Positions 53,149 through 62,191 of a stretch of DNA of 64,000 nt are shown here, one piece after another (the first letter of the stretch is position 1; each line of letters opens with the position of its first letter). Under the pieces are notes generated by a model. It was not told where the DNA came from, searched no databases, and saw only the letters and a program-made list of their open reading frames with translations. Source of the stretch: Streptomyces roseus (GTDB taxonomy: Bacteria; Actinomycetota; Actinomycetes; Streptomycetales; Streptomycetaceae); NCBI RefSeq assembly GCF_001044425.1, contig NZ_LFML01000122.1:95884-159883 (forward strand), in the 5' to 3' direction. The position numbers and the translations under genes are program-made.

Positions 53149-54582
53149 CTACGGCCGCAGCTGCGGCTCGCGCTCCATCTGCTTCTGGTCGAGCACCGCG
53201 TCGGGCTTCGCCAGCGGCGTCGCCCGGCCCGCGTCGGCGAGGGCGGCGGCGGGGGCGACCCCGGCCCACTGGAGGATCTTCTGCGTGGCCAGGGCCTTCT
53301 CGCCGTCCATGAGCTTGGCGACGTTGGCCCCGTGGTTGGCACCCGGCGCGATCATCACGTAGCTGTCGCGGGCGGAGTAGCCGAGGTGGAACGGTTCGGC
53401 ACCCCACGGGTCGTTCTGTCCGTACACGAACAGCATCTGGTTCGCGTTGTTCCTCACCCAGTTGTCGACGTCCGCCATGACCCCCGGCTGGAAGGTCATC
53501 GGGATGTCGCGGGGCACGAAGTTGCGCGGCGGCTGGTAGCCGTAGCGGCTCAGGCCCTTGAGGTGCGGCTGCTTGATGTCGGGCGAACCGAGCTGCGTAC
53601 CCGCCTGGTAGTAGTACGGCGTGTACGTCGCCAGGCCCTGGTCGGCGTAGGCCGAGAAGCCGGAGATCGTGTCGACCGAGTCCCAGATCTCCTGGTCGCT
53701 CGCGGTCGCGGCGGCCGGGATGGAGGCGCAGTCGGCGAGCAGGCTGTACTGCCAGAACGCCCAGACGTAGTCGAGCACGACGGCCTCGAAGGCCTTGTCG
53801 AGGCTGCCGACGGTGGTGAAGGTCCAGCCGTTCTCGGAGGCGGCGGCCGCGTACTTGGCCTCCAGCGGCTCGCGGCGTACGAGCGCCTCGCGCTGCACCG
53901 CGTTCAGCTTGTCGCGGCACTCCTTGGTGCCGACCTTGGCGAAGAACCGGTCGTACGCCGAGTCCTCTTTGTTGACGACGTCGTTCGGCGCGACGTACGC
54001 GACGACACCGTCCATGTCGCGCGGGTAGTAGCGCTCGTAGTACGTCGCCGTCATACCGCCCTTGCTGCCGCCCGTGGCCAGCCAGTTCTTCTTGTAGATC
54101 TTCTTCAGGGCGGTGAAGATGCGGTGCTGGTCACTGGCGGCCTGCCAGATGTCCAGGTTCGCCCAGTTGGCCGGATCGGGCCGGGAGGGCGTGAAGAATC
54201 GGTACTCCAGCGACACCTGGTTGCCGTCGACGATGGTCGTCGGCTCGCTGCGGCGCGGGCTGGTGTTGACGTTGTAGCCGGAGGTGAAGAAGACCGTGGG
54301 CCGGGAGACGTCCTTGTGCAGCAGGGTGAGGCGCTGCTTGAAGGTGCCCTTCGACGGGTTCCGGTGGTCCACCGGCTGCTCGTAGTTGAGTACGAAGAAG
54401 CGGTACCCGGGGTACTCCTTCTCCTCGATCAGACTCATCCCCGCGATGGCGAGGATCTCGTCCTTGATGTCCGTCGCGGCGGACGGCCCTGCGGCGGTGG
54501 CCGCCTGGGCCGTGAAGCCGGCTGCTCCCATGGTGCCGATCAGCACCACGAGCGACAGCAGCCAGCCGAGCGTCTTGCGCAT
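53149..54582 (-). CDS. secreted serine peptidase of the PS-10 type (family S37)
   Basis: A 477-residue secreted peptidase with an alpha/beta-hydrolase fold. Signal peptide MRKTLGWLLSLVVLIGTMG, cleavage near AQAATA. The nucleophile motif is TGGSKGGMTA, and LFVYGQNDPWG and PGANHGANVAK supply the likely Asp and His. These match the Streptomyces PS-10 prolyl peptidases; similarity to tripeptidyl aminopeptidases (S28/S33) makes the exact specificity uncertain. ATG 54582 follows GGGGAGGGTGA. Stands alone. Confidence 0.87.
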   Translation of the reverse strand: MRKTLGWLLSLVVLIGTMGAAGFTAQAATAAGPSAATDIKDEILAIAGMSLIEEKEYPGYRFFVLNYEQPVDHRNPSKGTFKQRLTLLHKDVSRPTVFFTSGYNVNTSPRRSEPTTIVDGNQVSLEYRFFTPSRPDPANWANLDIWQAASDQHRIFTALKKIYKKNWLATGGSKGGMTATYYERYYPRDMDGVVAYVAPNDVVNKEDSAYDRFFAKVGTKECRDKLNAVQREALVRREPLEAKYAAAASENGWTFTTVGSLDKAFEAVVLDYVWAFWQYSLLADCASIPAAATASDQEIWDSVDTISGFSAYADQGLATYTPYYYQAGTQLGSPDIKQPHLKGLSRYGYQPPRNFVPRDIPMTFQPGVMADVDNWVRNNANQMLFVYGQNDPWGAEPFHLGYSARDSYVMIAPGANHGANVAKLMDGEKALATQKILQWAGVAPAAALADAGRATPLAKPDAVLDQKQMEREPQLRP

Positions 54583-54666
54583 TCACCCTCCCCTGAGTTC
54601 ACTTCGGTCGCCCGTGAACCTAGCGGGGTCAACGCGCCGCTGACCAGACCTGGTTGGGCCGCTCGT

Positions 54667-55068
54667 TCAGCACAGGATCCAGCCGGAATCGACGGAGCCG
54701 GCCTCGATGCTCCCCTTCACATACACGCAGCGGGTGATCGCACCGACGGCGACGGGTCCGGCATATCGGGTGAATTGCCCGGCGTCGCGGACCGGGACCC
54801 CGCCGCGCGGCTGGATGCTCACCGCCATCGCCCGGCGCCGGCCCGGGTCGTGGGCGACGGTCACCGCGCAGGCTTGCGTACGGCTCTTGTAGACGCGCAC
54901 CTCGCCGGTCGGCAGCGGCAGCGTCCTGACCAGGTCTCCCCCGCAGCCCCCGGTCGCCGCGTGCGCCGCGGGCGCCGCGAGCAGCCCGCCGGCGCACAGC
55001 ATCAGCCCGGCCACGAGCGCCCGCGCCGACGCGGCCCCCCGGCCGCGTCCCTTCCGTCCGTACCCCAC
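54667..55068 (-). CDS. small secreted cysteine-containing protein of unknown function
   Basis: A 133-residue secreted protein. Signal peptide about 1-38 (ALVAGLMLCAGGLLAAPAAHA). The mature part has four cysteines (GGCGG, QACAV, TRCVY and the terminal WILC), suggesting two disulphides, and a beta-rich pattern. Size recalls small protease inhibitors, but the SSI motifs are missing, so no function is claimed. GTG 55068 starts it. A cluster of CACGTACG sites lies 17 to 43 bases before the start. Confidence 0.75.
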   Translation of the reverse strand: MGYGRKGRGRGAASARALVAGLMLCAGGLLAAPAAHAATGGCGGDLVRTLPLPTGEVRVYKSRTQACAVTVAHDPGRRRAMAVSIQPRGGVPVRDAGQFTRYAGPVAVGAITRCVYVKGSIEAGSVDSGWILC

Positions 55069-55084
55069 CCTGTCCCCCGATCGG

Positions 55085-55111
55085 TCGTACGTGACACGTA
55101 CGCACGTACGA
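55085..55111. promoter_or_regulatory. cluster of three CACGTACG half-sites, likely operator
   Basis: CGTACGTG-A-CACGTACG (55086-55102) is a perfect 17-base palindrome; a third half-site, CACGTACG(A), abuts it at 55103-55111 and forms a 9-base-armed inverted repeat with TCGTACGTG (55085-55093). It lies 17 bases upstream of the start of the small secreted protein gene (minus strand), the place for a repressor site. The binding protein is not known. Confidence 0.65.
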
Positions 55112-55119
55112 CGCGCAGA

Positions 55120-55155
55120 CCCCCCGGAAGGTTGCTCACCGCAAGGTCCGGGGGG
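55120..55155. terminator. hairpin after the ABC exporter gene
   Basis: CCCCCCGGA (55120-55128) pairs with TCCGGGGGG (55147-55155); an inner TTGC/GCAA helix closes a TCACC loop. It lies 31 bases past the ABC exporter stop and can end that transcript before the next gene. No T run. Confidence 0.65.
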
Positions 55156-55186
55156 CTGTGGGCGGGGGCGGGAAGGCCGCCGGGGG

Positions 55187-58100
55187 TCAGGCGGCGGCGC
55201 GTTCGTCCTCGCCGACGAAGGTGCGCCACAGCTGCGCGTAACGGCCGTCGCGGGCCACGAGTTCGGCGTGCGTGCCGTCCTCCACGACCCGGCCGCGGTC
55301 CATGACCACGACGCGGTCGGCGCGGGCGGCCGTGGTCAGCCGGTGCGCCACCACGAGGGTGGTGCGCTTGCCGGCGAGCCGGTCGGTGGCCTGGTTGACC
55401 TGCGCCTCGGTGGCGAGGTCGAGCGCCGCGGTGGCCTCGTCGAGCAGCAGCACGTCCGGGTCGACGAGTTCGGCGCGGGCCAGCGCGATCAGCTGGCGCT
55501 GTCCGGCCGACAGGTTGCGGCCGCGCTCGGCGACGGTGTGCAGGTAGCCGCCGTCGAGGGTGGCGATCATGTCGTGGGCGCCGACCGCGCGGGCGGCCGC
55601 CTCCACTTCGGCGTCGCTCGCGCCGGGCCGGCCGTACGCGATGGCGTCGCGGACCGTCCCCGGGAAGAGGTAGGGCTCCTGGGGGACCACTCCGAGCCGG
55701 TGGCGGTACCCGGTCAGGTCCAGCTCCCGCAGGTCGGCGCCGTCGACGCTGACCCGGCCGGAGGTCGGGTCGTAGAACCGGGCCACGAGCTTGACCAGCG
55801 TGGACTTTCCGGCGCCGGTCTCGCCGACGAAGGCGACCGTCTGGCCGGCGGGGATCCGCAGGCTGATTCCGGCCAGCGCCTCGCCCTTCTCGCCGCGCTC
55901 CTCGGCGGTGCCGTACGCGAAGCGCACGTCCTCGAAGGCGATCTCGCCGCGCAGCTCCCCGACCGCGCGCGGGTCGGCCGGGCGCGGGGTGCTGGTGGGC
56001 TCGCGCAGCAGCCCCTGGATCCGGCCGAGCGAGACGGTGGCCTGCTGGTAGCCGTCGAAGACCTGGGAGAGCTGCTGGACCGGGGCGAAGAACAGGTCGA
56101 TGTAGAGCAGGTACGCCACCAGCGCGCCGGTGGTGAGGGTGCCCGCCTCGACCCGGCCGGCGCCGACGATCAGCACGGCGGCCGCGGCCCCGGAGGACAG
56201 CAGCTGCACGAAGGGGAAGTAGACGGATATCAGCCACTGACCGCGCACCCGGGCCTGGCGGTACGAGTTGCTCCGCTCCGCGAACCGGGCGGCGCCGGCC
56301 CGCTCGCGGCGGAAGGCCTGGACGATGCGCAGCCCGGAGACTGACTCCTGGAGGTCGGCGTTGACCAGGCTGACCCGGTCGCGGGCGAGCTCGTACGCGG
56401 CGACCGACTTACGGCGGAAGACGACCGTGCCGGCGACCAGCACGGGGAGGGTGGCGAAGACGATCAGCGCGAGTTCGACGTCGAGGACGAGCAGGGCGAT
56501 CAGGATGCCGAAGAAGGTGAAGACGGAGACGACGGCGGTGACGAGCCCGGTTTGCAGGAAGCTGGAGAGGGCGTCCACGTCGGTGGTCATCCGGGTCATG
56601 ATCTTGCCGGTCAGCTCGCGCTCGTAGTAGTCGAGGCCGAGGCGCTGGAGCTGGGCGAAGATCTTGACGCGCAGGGCGTACAGGACGCGCTCGCCGGTGC
56701 GCCCGGTCATCCGGGTCTCGGCGAACTGGGCGGCCCACTGGGCGACGACGACACCGAGCGCGAGGGCGGCGGCCACCCAGACGGCGCCGAGGGCGGCCTG
56801 TTCGACGCCCTTGTCGATGCCGTGCCGGATCAGGATCGGGAGCAGCAGTCCGGAGCCGGCGTCGACGGCGACGAGGCCGAGGCTGATGGCGAGGGGCGCC
56901 CAGAACCCGCTGAGCAGCCGGCGCAGGTTGTAGCTCTTCTCGGCGGCCGCGGCGCGCTCCTCGTCCACGGCCGGCTCGTCGTCGGCGGGCGGCAGGGCGG
57001 CCACCTGGGCGAGCAGTTCGGGGGTCGCGGGAGGTCCTCCCGGCGAAGCCGGAGGGAGCGCGCCGGCGGACCCCGCGTCCTCCTCCTGTTCCTCCTGGCG
57101 GCGCCAGAGCTCCGGGGTCACCCCGTCGACGACCCGCCGCTTGGCGTTGACCGGTTCGGAGTCGATCTCGGCTTCGAGCTCGATGTCCCGTTCCAGCCGG
57201 CCCTCGATGTCCCGCTCGAACTCGGCCATCGCGGGCGCCTCGGGGGTGCGCGGCGAGCCGGCGCCCAGCGCGTCCGGGTCGGTGAGCAGGCGTCGGTAGA
57301 GCGCCGAGCGGCGCTCCAGCTCCTCGTGCGTACCGATGTCGGAGAGCCGGCCGCGGTCGAGTACCGCGATCCGGTCGGCCAGCCCGAGCGTGGAGCGGCG
57401 GTGGGCGATCAGGAGGGTGGTGCGGCCGGCCATGACGGAGCGCAGCGCCTCGTGGATCTCGTGCTCGACGCGGGCGTCGACGGCCGAGGTGGCGTCGTCG
57501 AGGAGCAGCAGCCGGGGGTCGGTGAGGATGGCGCGGGCGAGTGCGATGCGCTGGCGCTGGCCGCCGGAGAGGGTGAGCCCCTGCTCGCCGACCTTGGTGT
57601 CGTACCCGGCGGGCAGGGCCTGGATGAACGGTTCGGCCTGGGCTGCGCGGGCGGCCGCCTCGATCTGCGCGTCGGTCGCGTCGGGCTGCCCGTAGGCGAT
57701 GTTGGCGCGGATGGTGTCGGAGAAGAGGAACGAGTCCTCCGGTACGAGCCCGATGGCCGCGCGCAGCGAGTCGTACGTCAGCTCGCGCACGTCGTGCCCG
57801 CCGACGCGGACGGTGCCGCGGTCGGCGTCGTAGAAGCGCGGCAGGAGGAGGGAGACGGTGGACTTGCCGGAGCCGGAGGCCCCGACGACGGCCACGGTCT
57901 CGCCCTCGGCGATGGAGAGCGAGAACCCGTCGAGGACGGGCCGCTCGGGGTCGTACCCGAAGACGACCTCGTCGAACTCGACGGTGGCGGGGGCGTCGGC
58001 GGGCAGCTCCCTCGTGCCCTCTTCGATGACGGGCTGGGTGTCGATGAGCTCGAAGACGCGCTCGACGCCGGCGCGGGCCTGCTGGCCGACGGTGAGGACC

Positions 58101-59008
58101 ATGGCGAGCATGCGGACGGGGCCGACGAGCTGGGCGAGGTAGGTGGAGAAGGCGACGAACGTACCGAGGGTGATGTGCCCCTGGGTCGCCATCCAGCCGC
58201 CGAGCGCCAGCATGGCGACCTGCCCGAGGGCGGGTACGGCCTGCAGGGCGGGGGTGTAGCGGGAGTTGAGCCGGATGGTCCGCATCCGGCCGGCGAACAG
58301 CCGGCGCCCGGCCGCGCGCAGCTTGCCGGTCTCCTGCTCCTCCTGGCCGAAGCCCTTGACGACGCGCACGCCCGTCACGGCTCCGTCGACGACGGTGGCG
58401 ACGGCGGCGGCCTGGCCCTGGGCCCACCAGGTGGCGGGGAAGAGCCTCTTGCGGCTGCGCTTGGCGATGAACCAGAGGGCGGGGGCCATGAGCAGCGCGA
58501 CGAGGGTCAGCAGCGGGGACAGCGCCAGCATGATGCCGAGGGAGATCCCGAAGAGGAGGAAGTTCCCGATGGTCATGGGCAGCATGAAGAGCAGGCCCTG
58601 GATCAGCTGGAGGTCGCTGGTGGCGCGCCCGATGACCTGGCCGGTGGACAGCTCGTCCTGGCGCCGCCCGTCGAGGCGGGCGATGGTGTCGTACATGTCG
58701 GTGCGCAGGTCGTGCTGGACGTCGAGCGCGAGGCGGCCGCCGTAGTACCTGCGGATGTAGGTCAGTACGTACACGAGGACGGCGGCGGCTATGAGGAGCC
58801 CGGCCCAGACGCCCATGGGCTTGGTGTGGTCGCCGATGACGTCGTCGATGATCACCTTGGTGACCAGGGGTACGAGGGCCATGACGGCCATGCCGGCCAG
58901 TGAGGACCCGAGGGCGAGCAGCACGTTGGTCCGGTACCGCCAGGTGTAGGCGGTGAGCCGCCTGGCCCAGCCCTGTTTCTCGCCCGCTGCCGTCGATGCC
59001 GCCGCCAC
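55187..59008 (-). CDS. fused two-unit ABC exporter (membrane and ATPase domains in tandem)
   Basis: A 1273-residue full ABC exporter: membrane domain 1 (about 20-320), ATPase 1 (350-590), an acidic linker (600-710), membrane domain 2 (720-1010) and ATPase 2 (1030-1270). ATPase 1 has GASGSGKST, LSGGQRQRI and Walker B LLLLDDATSAVD, with Asp where the catalytic Glu should be. ATPase 2 has GETGAGKST, LSAGQRQLI and LLLLDEATAALD with the Glu. Hence one normal and one degenerate ATP site, as in heterodimeric multidrug or lipid exporters. GTG 59008 with GGGGAGG five bases before it; a longer frame to 59047 lacks such a site. Substrate unknown. Confidence 0.92.
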   Translation of the reverse strand: MAAASTAAGEKQGWARRLTAYTWRYRTNVLLALGSSLAGMAVMALVPLVTKVIIDDVIGDHTKPMGVWAGLLIAAAVLVYVLTYIRRYYGGRLALDVQHDLRTDMYDTIARLDGRRQDELSTGQVIGRATSDLQLIQGLLFMLPMTIGNFLLFGISLGIMLALSPLLTLVALLMAPALWFIAKRSRKRLFPATWWAQGQAAAVATVVDGAVTGVRVVKGFGQEEQETGKLRAAGRRLFAGRMRTIRLNSRYTPALQAVPALGQVAMLALGGWMATQGHITLGTFVAFSTYLAQLVGPVRMLAMVLTVGQQARAGVERVFELIDTQPVIEEGTRELPADAPATVEFDEVVFGYDPERPVLDGFSLSIAEGETVAVVGASGSGKSTVSLLLPRFYDADRGTVRVGGHDVRELTYDSLRAAIGLVPEDSFLFSDTIRANIAYGQPDATDAQIEAAARAAQAEPFIQALPAGYDTKVGEQGLTLSGGQRQRIALARAILTDPRLLLLDDATSAVDARVEHEIHEALRSVMAGRTTLLIAHRRSTLGLADRIAVLDRGRLSDIGTHEELERRSALYRRLLTDPDALGAGSPRTPEAPAMAEFERDIEGRLERDIELEAEIDSEPVNAKRRVVDGVTPELWRRQEEQEEDAGSAGALPPASPGGPPATPELLAQVAALPPADDEPAVDEERAAAAEKSYNLRRLLSGFWAPLAISLGLVAVDAGSGLLLPILIRHGIDKGVEQAALGAVWVAAALALGVVVAQWAAQFAETRMTGRTGERVLYALRVKIFAQLQRLGLDYYERELTGKIMTRMTTDVDALSSFLQTGLVTAVVSVFTFFGILIALLVLDVELALIVFATLPVLVAGTVVFRRKSVAAYELARDRVSLVNADLQESVSGLRIVQAFRRERAGAARFAERSNSYRQARVRGQWLISVYFPFVQLLSSGAAAAVLIVGAGRVEAGTLTTGALVAYLLYIDLFFAPVQQLSQVFDGYQQATVSLGRIQGLLREPTSTPRPADPRAVGELRGEIAFEDVRFAYGTAEERGEKGEALAGISLRIPAGQTVAFVGETGAGKSTLVKLVARFYDPTSGRVSVDGADLRELDLTGYRHRLGVVPQEPYLFPGTVRDAIAYGRPGASDAEVEAAARAVGAHDMIATLDGGYLHTVAERGRNLSAGQRQLIALARAELVDPDVLLLDEATAALDLATEAQVNQATDRLAGKRTTLVVAHRLTTAARADRVVVMDRGRVVEDGTHAELVARDGRYAQLWRTFVGEDERAAA

Positions 59009-59105
59009 GTGGTCCTCCCCGTTCGTCCAGTCCTGCCGCTCCTCCAACGCCCCGACCGGCGGATTTCATCCCGCCGCAACAATTCGCACCGGCGTACGGG
59101 CCCGG

Positions 59106-59870
59106 CTACGGGGCGTCGAACTCGTACTCCAGGACGTAGGCGGAGGCGTCGAGGGTCATCTCGTTGACCTCGACCGCGTGACCGTCGGCGGTGAAGGCGG
59201 TACGGCAGACCAGTACCACCGGGGTCCCGGACGTGAGGCCGAGTCCGTCGGCCTCCTCGGGGGTGGGCATCCGGGAGCGGACCTCCTCCCGGAAGCGGAC
59301 CGGCTTGCGGCCGAGATCCGCCAGTCGGGCGTAGATGCCGCCGGGGCCGGAATCCGGCTCCGCGATGGCCGTACCGGCGGTGAGGGCGGCATCCAGGTAA
59401 GAGGTGGCGACCATGACCGGCTTGGCATCGAGGAGGAACCTCCTCCGGCGAACACGGACAATCGCCCCCGCCGGAAGGCCCAGGGCTGCGGCCACGGCAG
59501 CGGGAGCAGGCTTCTCGGACACACCAAGGAACTCCACCTGGGGATCGCGCCCATGGCCGTCCGCGGCCCAGATCGAGCCGCCCGCTCCCCAGACCTCGAC
59601 GGCGAGGCGCTGGATCCCGCGGCGGCGCAGGCCGACCTTGAACTCACGCACGAAGACTCCGGCGCCCTTGCGGGCCTCCACCAGTCCTTCCGCCTGGAGG
59701 GCCGCGAACGCCTGGCGGGCGGTCATCCTGGCGACTCCGTACGTGCCCATCAATTCGCTCTCACCGGGCAGCCGGTCCCCTGGACCGTACTGGCCTGCGG
59801 CAATGGCCTCCTTCAACGCGGCGGCGATGCGCTGGTACTTGGGCTGCCGTTTCTGGGCGCCACTTGGCAT
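59106..59870 (-). CDS. GntR/HutC family transcriptional regulator
   Basis: A 254-residue repressor: winged HTH (KYQRIAAALKEAIAAG, GESELMGTYGVARMTARQAF) and a C-terminal UTRA ligand domain (about 90-250, ending YVLEYEFDA). HutC-type regulators bind TCTAGA-centred palindromes; such sites lie in the divergent region upstream (59961-59970 and 60008-60025), implying control of itself and of the HATPase gene. GGAGGTTCGT precedes ATG 59870. Ligand unknown. Confidence 0.92.
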   Translation of the reverse strand: MPSGAQKRQPKYQRIAAALKEAIAAGQYGPGDRLPGESELMGTYGVARMTARQAFAALQAEGLVEARKGAGVFVREFKVGLRRRGIQRLAVEVWGAGGSIWAADGHGRDPQVEFLGVSEKPAPAAVAAALGLPAGAIVRVRRRRFLLDAKPVMVATSYLDAALTAGTAIAEPDSGPGGIYARLADLGRKPVRFREEVRSRMPTPEEADGLGLTSGTPVVLVCRTAFTADGHAVEVNEMTLDASAYVLEYEFDAP

Positions 59871-59960
59871 ACGAACCTCCTGATCACCTCCGGACAGCCT
59901 AGGGCGCGCAACAGGTCAAGAATCGCTGTCGGCCCGTCCGCTCCCCGCACCCCCTAAACA

Positions 59961-60025
59961 TATCTAGACATCTACTTGACCGCCCTCGCATGCCGACGCT
60001 TCACTGACACCTATCTAGATAGGTG
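59961..60025. promoter_or_regulatory. TCTAGA-centred operators between gntR and the HATPase gene
   Basis: CACCTATCT-AGATAGGTG (60008-60025) is a perfect 18-base palindrome; TATCTAGACA (59961-59970) is a partial copy 44 bases away. TTGACC at 59976-59981 between them is a possible -35 box for the plus-strand gene. The right site touches the ribosome site AGGTGAGG of the HATPase gene, so repressor bound there would block transcription or early elongation. Confidence 0.75.
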
Positions 60026-60036
60026 AGGTGATGTGC

Positions 60037-60453
60037 ATGACCCCCATCGGCGACGCCTTCTGGCTCCTGCCCCGGACCCCGCGAACCCCCGGCTGGGCGC
60101 GCGCCTTCTTCCGGGTTCAGGCCCGTTCCTGGGGCGTCGCCCCGCAGGTCGCCGAGGCGGCCGAGCTGGCGCTGTCGGAACTCGTCACCAACGCCGTACG
60201 GCACGCTCGCGCACCCCGCGGCCGCGAGATCGGGGTGAAGGCGGTGTGGGACGGCGCGTGCCTGCGCGTCGAAGTCGCCGACGCAGGCCCCTGGGTGGAT
60301 CTGGAACCGCAGGCCCACCTTCAGGACGGCGAGGACGGGCGCGGCCTCGCCGTCGTCGGCGCCGTGGCCGCCCGCTGGGGCGTCGAGCCCCGCGCCCACG
60401 GCATCGGCAAGACGGTCTGGGCGGACTTTCCCGTGCCCGGCAGCGGTGCGTGA
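60037..60453 (+). CDS. ATP-binding protein of the anti-sigma-factor-like HATPase type
   Basis: A 138-residue single HATPase domain, similar to RsbW/SpoIIAB-type kinases of which Streptomyces has many. AAELALSELVTNAVRHA is the N box, VADAGPWVD the G1-like box and DGRGLAVVGAVAARWGV the G2 region. It may bind a sigma or anti-anti-sigma factor encoded elsewhere. ATG 60037 chosen for spacing from AGGTGAGG; ATG 60031 is possible. Divergent from gntR, a frequent pairing in Streptomyces. Confidence 0.86.
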   Translation: MTPIGDAFWLLPRTPRTPGWARAFFRVQARSWGVAPQVAEAAELALSELVTNAVRHARAPRGREIGVKAVWDGACLRVEVADAGPWVDLEPQAHLQDGEDGRGLAVVGAVAARWGVEPRAHGIGKTVWADFPVPGSGA

Positions 60454-60477
60454 GGGGCACCGCAAGGAAGGGCGCGG

Positions 60478-62166
60478 TCAGGCCAGGTGGGTCGGGGCGA
60501 ACATCTTCAGGGTGGTCGGGAGGACCAGGACGGTGGGACCGGGGGTGGCGAGGGACTTCTTCAGGTTCTCGCGCAGGGATTCCGGGGTCGTCCTCACTGC
60601 CGGGACGCCGAAGGACTCGGCCAGGGCCGCGAAGTCCGGGCGGGTGAGTTCGGTGGCCGTCGTGCGGCCCTCGAAGGAGTCCGCCATGTACTCGCGCAGG
60701 ATGCCGTAGCCGCCGTCGTCCACGATCAGCCAGGTCACGTCCAGGTCGTACTGCTTCGCCGTCGCCAGGTCCGCGATCGAGTACATCGCGCCGCCGTCGC
60801 CGGAGACCGCCAGGACCGGGGTGTCCGGTTCCGCGACGCAGGCGCCGAGGGCCGCCGGGAAGGCGTAGCCGAGGCCGCCGGCGCCCTGCGCCGAGTGCAT
60901 CGTGTTGGGGTGCTTCGCGTCGAACGCCGACCAGGCCCAGTAGGACAGGATCGTCATGTCCCAGAAGGACGGGGAGCGGGCGGGCAGGGCGGCGCGGATC
61001 GACGTGAGCAGACCGCGCTCCAGCGCCACGTCCTGCGCCGACAGACGGGTCTCGATCTCCGCCAGGAGCAGGCGCACCCGCTCCGGGGCCTCGGGGTCCC
61101 GGCGTTCGCCGACCGTTTCCAGGAGGGCCTGGAGGGCCAGGCGGGCGTCCGCGTGGATGCCGAGGGCGGCGTGGTTGGACTCCAGCTTCCCGAGGTCCGC
61201 CTCGATCTGGACGACCCGGCCCCCGGGGAAGAACGTGTGGTAGTTCGAGGAGAGTTCGCCCAGCCCCGAGCCGACCACCAGCAGGACGTCCGCGTCCTCC
61301 AGGAAGTCCGTCATGTGGCGGTCCTCCAGCCAGGACTGGAGGGACAGCGGGTGGGTCCACGGGAAGGCGCCCTTGGCGCCGAACGTGGTGACCACCGGAG
61401 CGCTCAGCCGCTCCGCGAGCTGCCGCAGCTTGCCGGCCGCGTCCGAGCGGATCACCCCGCCGCCCGCGATGATCACGGGGCGGGAGGCCCGCTCCAGCCA
61501 GTGCGCCGCGAGCGCGGTGAGCTCGGGGCGCGGGGCCAGTTCGTGCGGGCCGGCGTCCACGGCCGTGACCTGCGGGATCATCGTCTCCGCGCGCAGCACG
61601 TCCTCGGGGATTTCCACCCAGACCGGGCCGTGCGGAGCCGTCAGCGCCGATTCCCAGGCCTCCGCGATCGCGGAGGGGATCTGCGAGGGCGTGCGGGCCG
61701 TGTGGACCGACTTCACCACGTCCCGGAACGAGGCCGACTGGTCCCGCAGCTCGTGCAGGTGCCCGCGCCGTCCGCCGCCCAGGCCCGCCACCGGGACCTG
61801 GGAGGCGATGGCGAGGACGGGTGCCGACGCGGCGGCCGCCTCCGCCAGGGCCGGCAGGGCCATCAGCGCGCCCGGACCGGTCGACAGCAGCAGCGGAACC
61901 GCCTCGCCGGTCATGCGGCCGTACGCGTCGGCGGCGAAGCCCGCGTTGTTCTCCGTACGGAGCCCGATCAGCCGCAGGTCGGAGCGGCCGACCGCGTCGA
62001 AGAGGGAGAGCGCGTGCTGCCCCGGCAGACCGAAGACGGTGGTCGCGCCGAGGCCGCGGAGCGTTTCCACGACCAGGTCCCCGCCCGTCCGCCCCGGCGG
62101 CGGCGCGAGGGCGGCCGCCCGCTGGGCGTCGGTGGGACGGAGTACCAGGTCGTGGTCGTGCGTCAC
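60478..62166 (-). CDS. thiamine diphosphate-dependent enzyme (acetolactate synthase-like)
   Basis: A 562-residue ThDP enzyme with the three-domain acetolactate synthase layout. LRTENNAGFAADAYGR holds the cofactor-activating Glu, and GDGGAMYSIADLATA with VDDGGYG is the Mg-ThDP site, where DD replaces the usual NN. The substrate is not clear: true acetolactate synthases carry other signatures, and relatives include benzoylformate decarboxylase- and oxalyl-CoA-like enzymes. It follows agmatinase by 25 bases in one operon, suggesting a role in arginine or guanidino compound breakdown; this is inference. GTG start. Confidence 0.85.
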   Translation of the reverse strand: MTHDHDLVLRPTDAQRAAALAPPPGRTGGDLVVETLRGLGATTVFGLPGQHALSLFDAVGRSDLRLIGLRTENNAGFAADAYGRMTGEAVPLLLSTGPGALMALPALAEAAAASAPVLAIASQVPVAGLGGGRRGHLHELRDQSASFRDVVKSVHTARTPSQIPSAIAEAWESALTAPHGPVWVEIPEDVLRAETMIPQVTAVDAGPHELAPRPELTALAAHWLERASRPVIIAGGGVIRSDAAGKLRQLAERLSAPVVTTFGAKGAFPWTHPLSLQSWLEDRHMTDFLEDADVLLVVGSGLGELSSNYHTFFPGGRVVQIEADLGKLESNHAALGIHADARLALQALLETVGERRDPEAPERVRLLLAEIETRLSAQDVALERGLLTSIRAALPARSPSFWDMTILSYWAWSAFDAKHPNTMHSAQGAGGLGYAFPAALGACVAEPDTPVLAVSGDGGAMYSIADLATAKQYDLDVTWLIVDDGGYGILREYMADSFEGRTTATELTRPDFAALAESFGVPAVRTTPESLRENLKKSLATPGPTVLVLPTTLKMFAPTHLA

Positions 62167-62191
62167 GTGCGCTCACTCGCCTTCTCGGGTG

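Noticed and set aside
54667..55068. subtilisin inhibitor (SSI) gene
   Set aside because: Size and cysteines are suggestive, but the SSI signature and reactive-loop pattern are absent.
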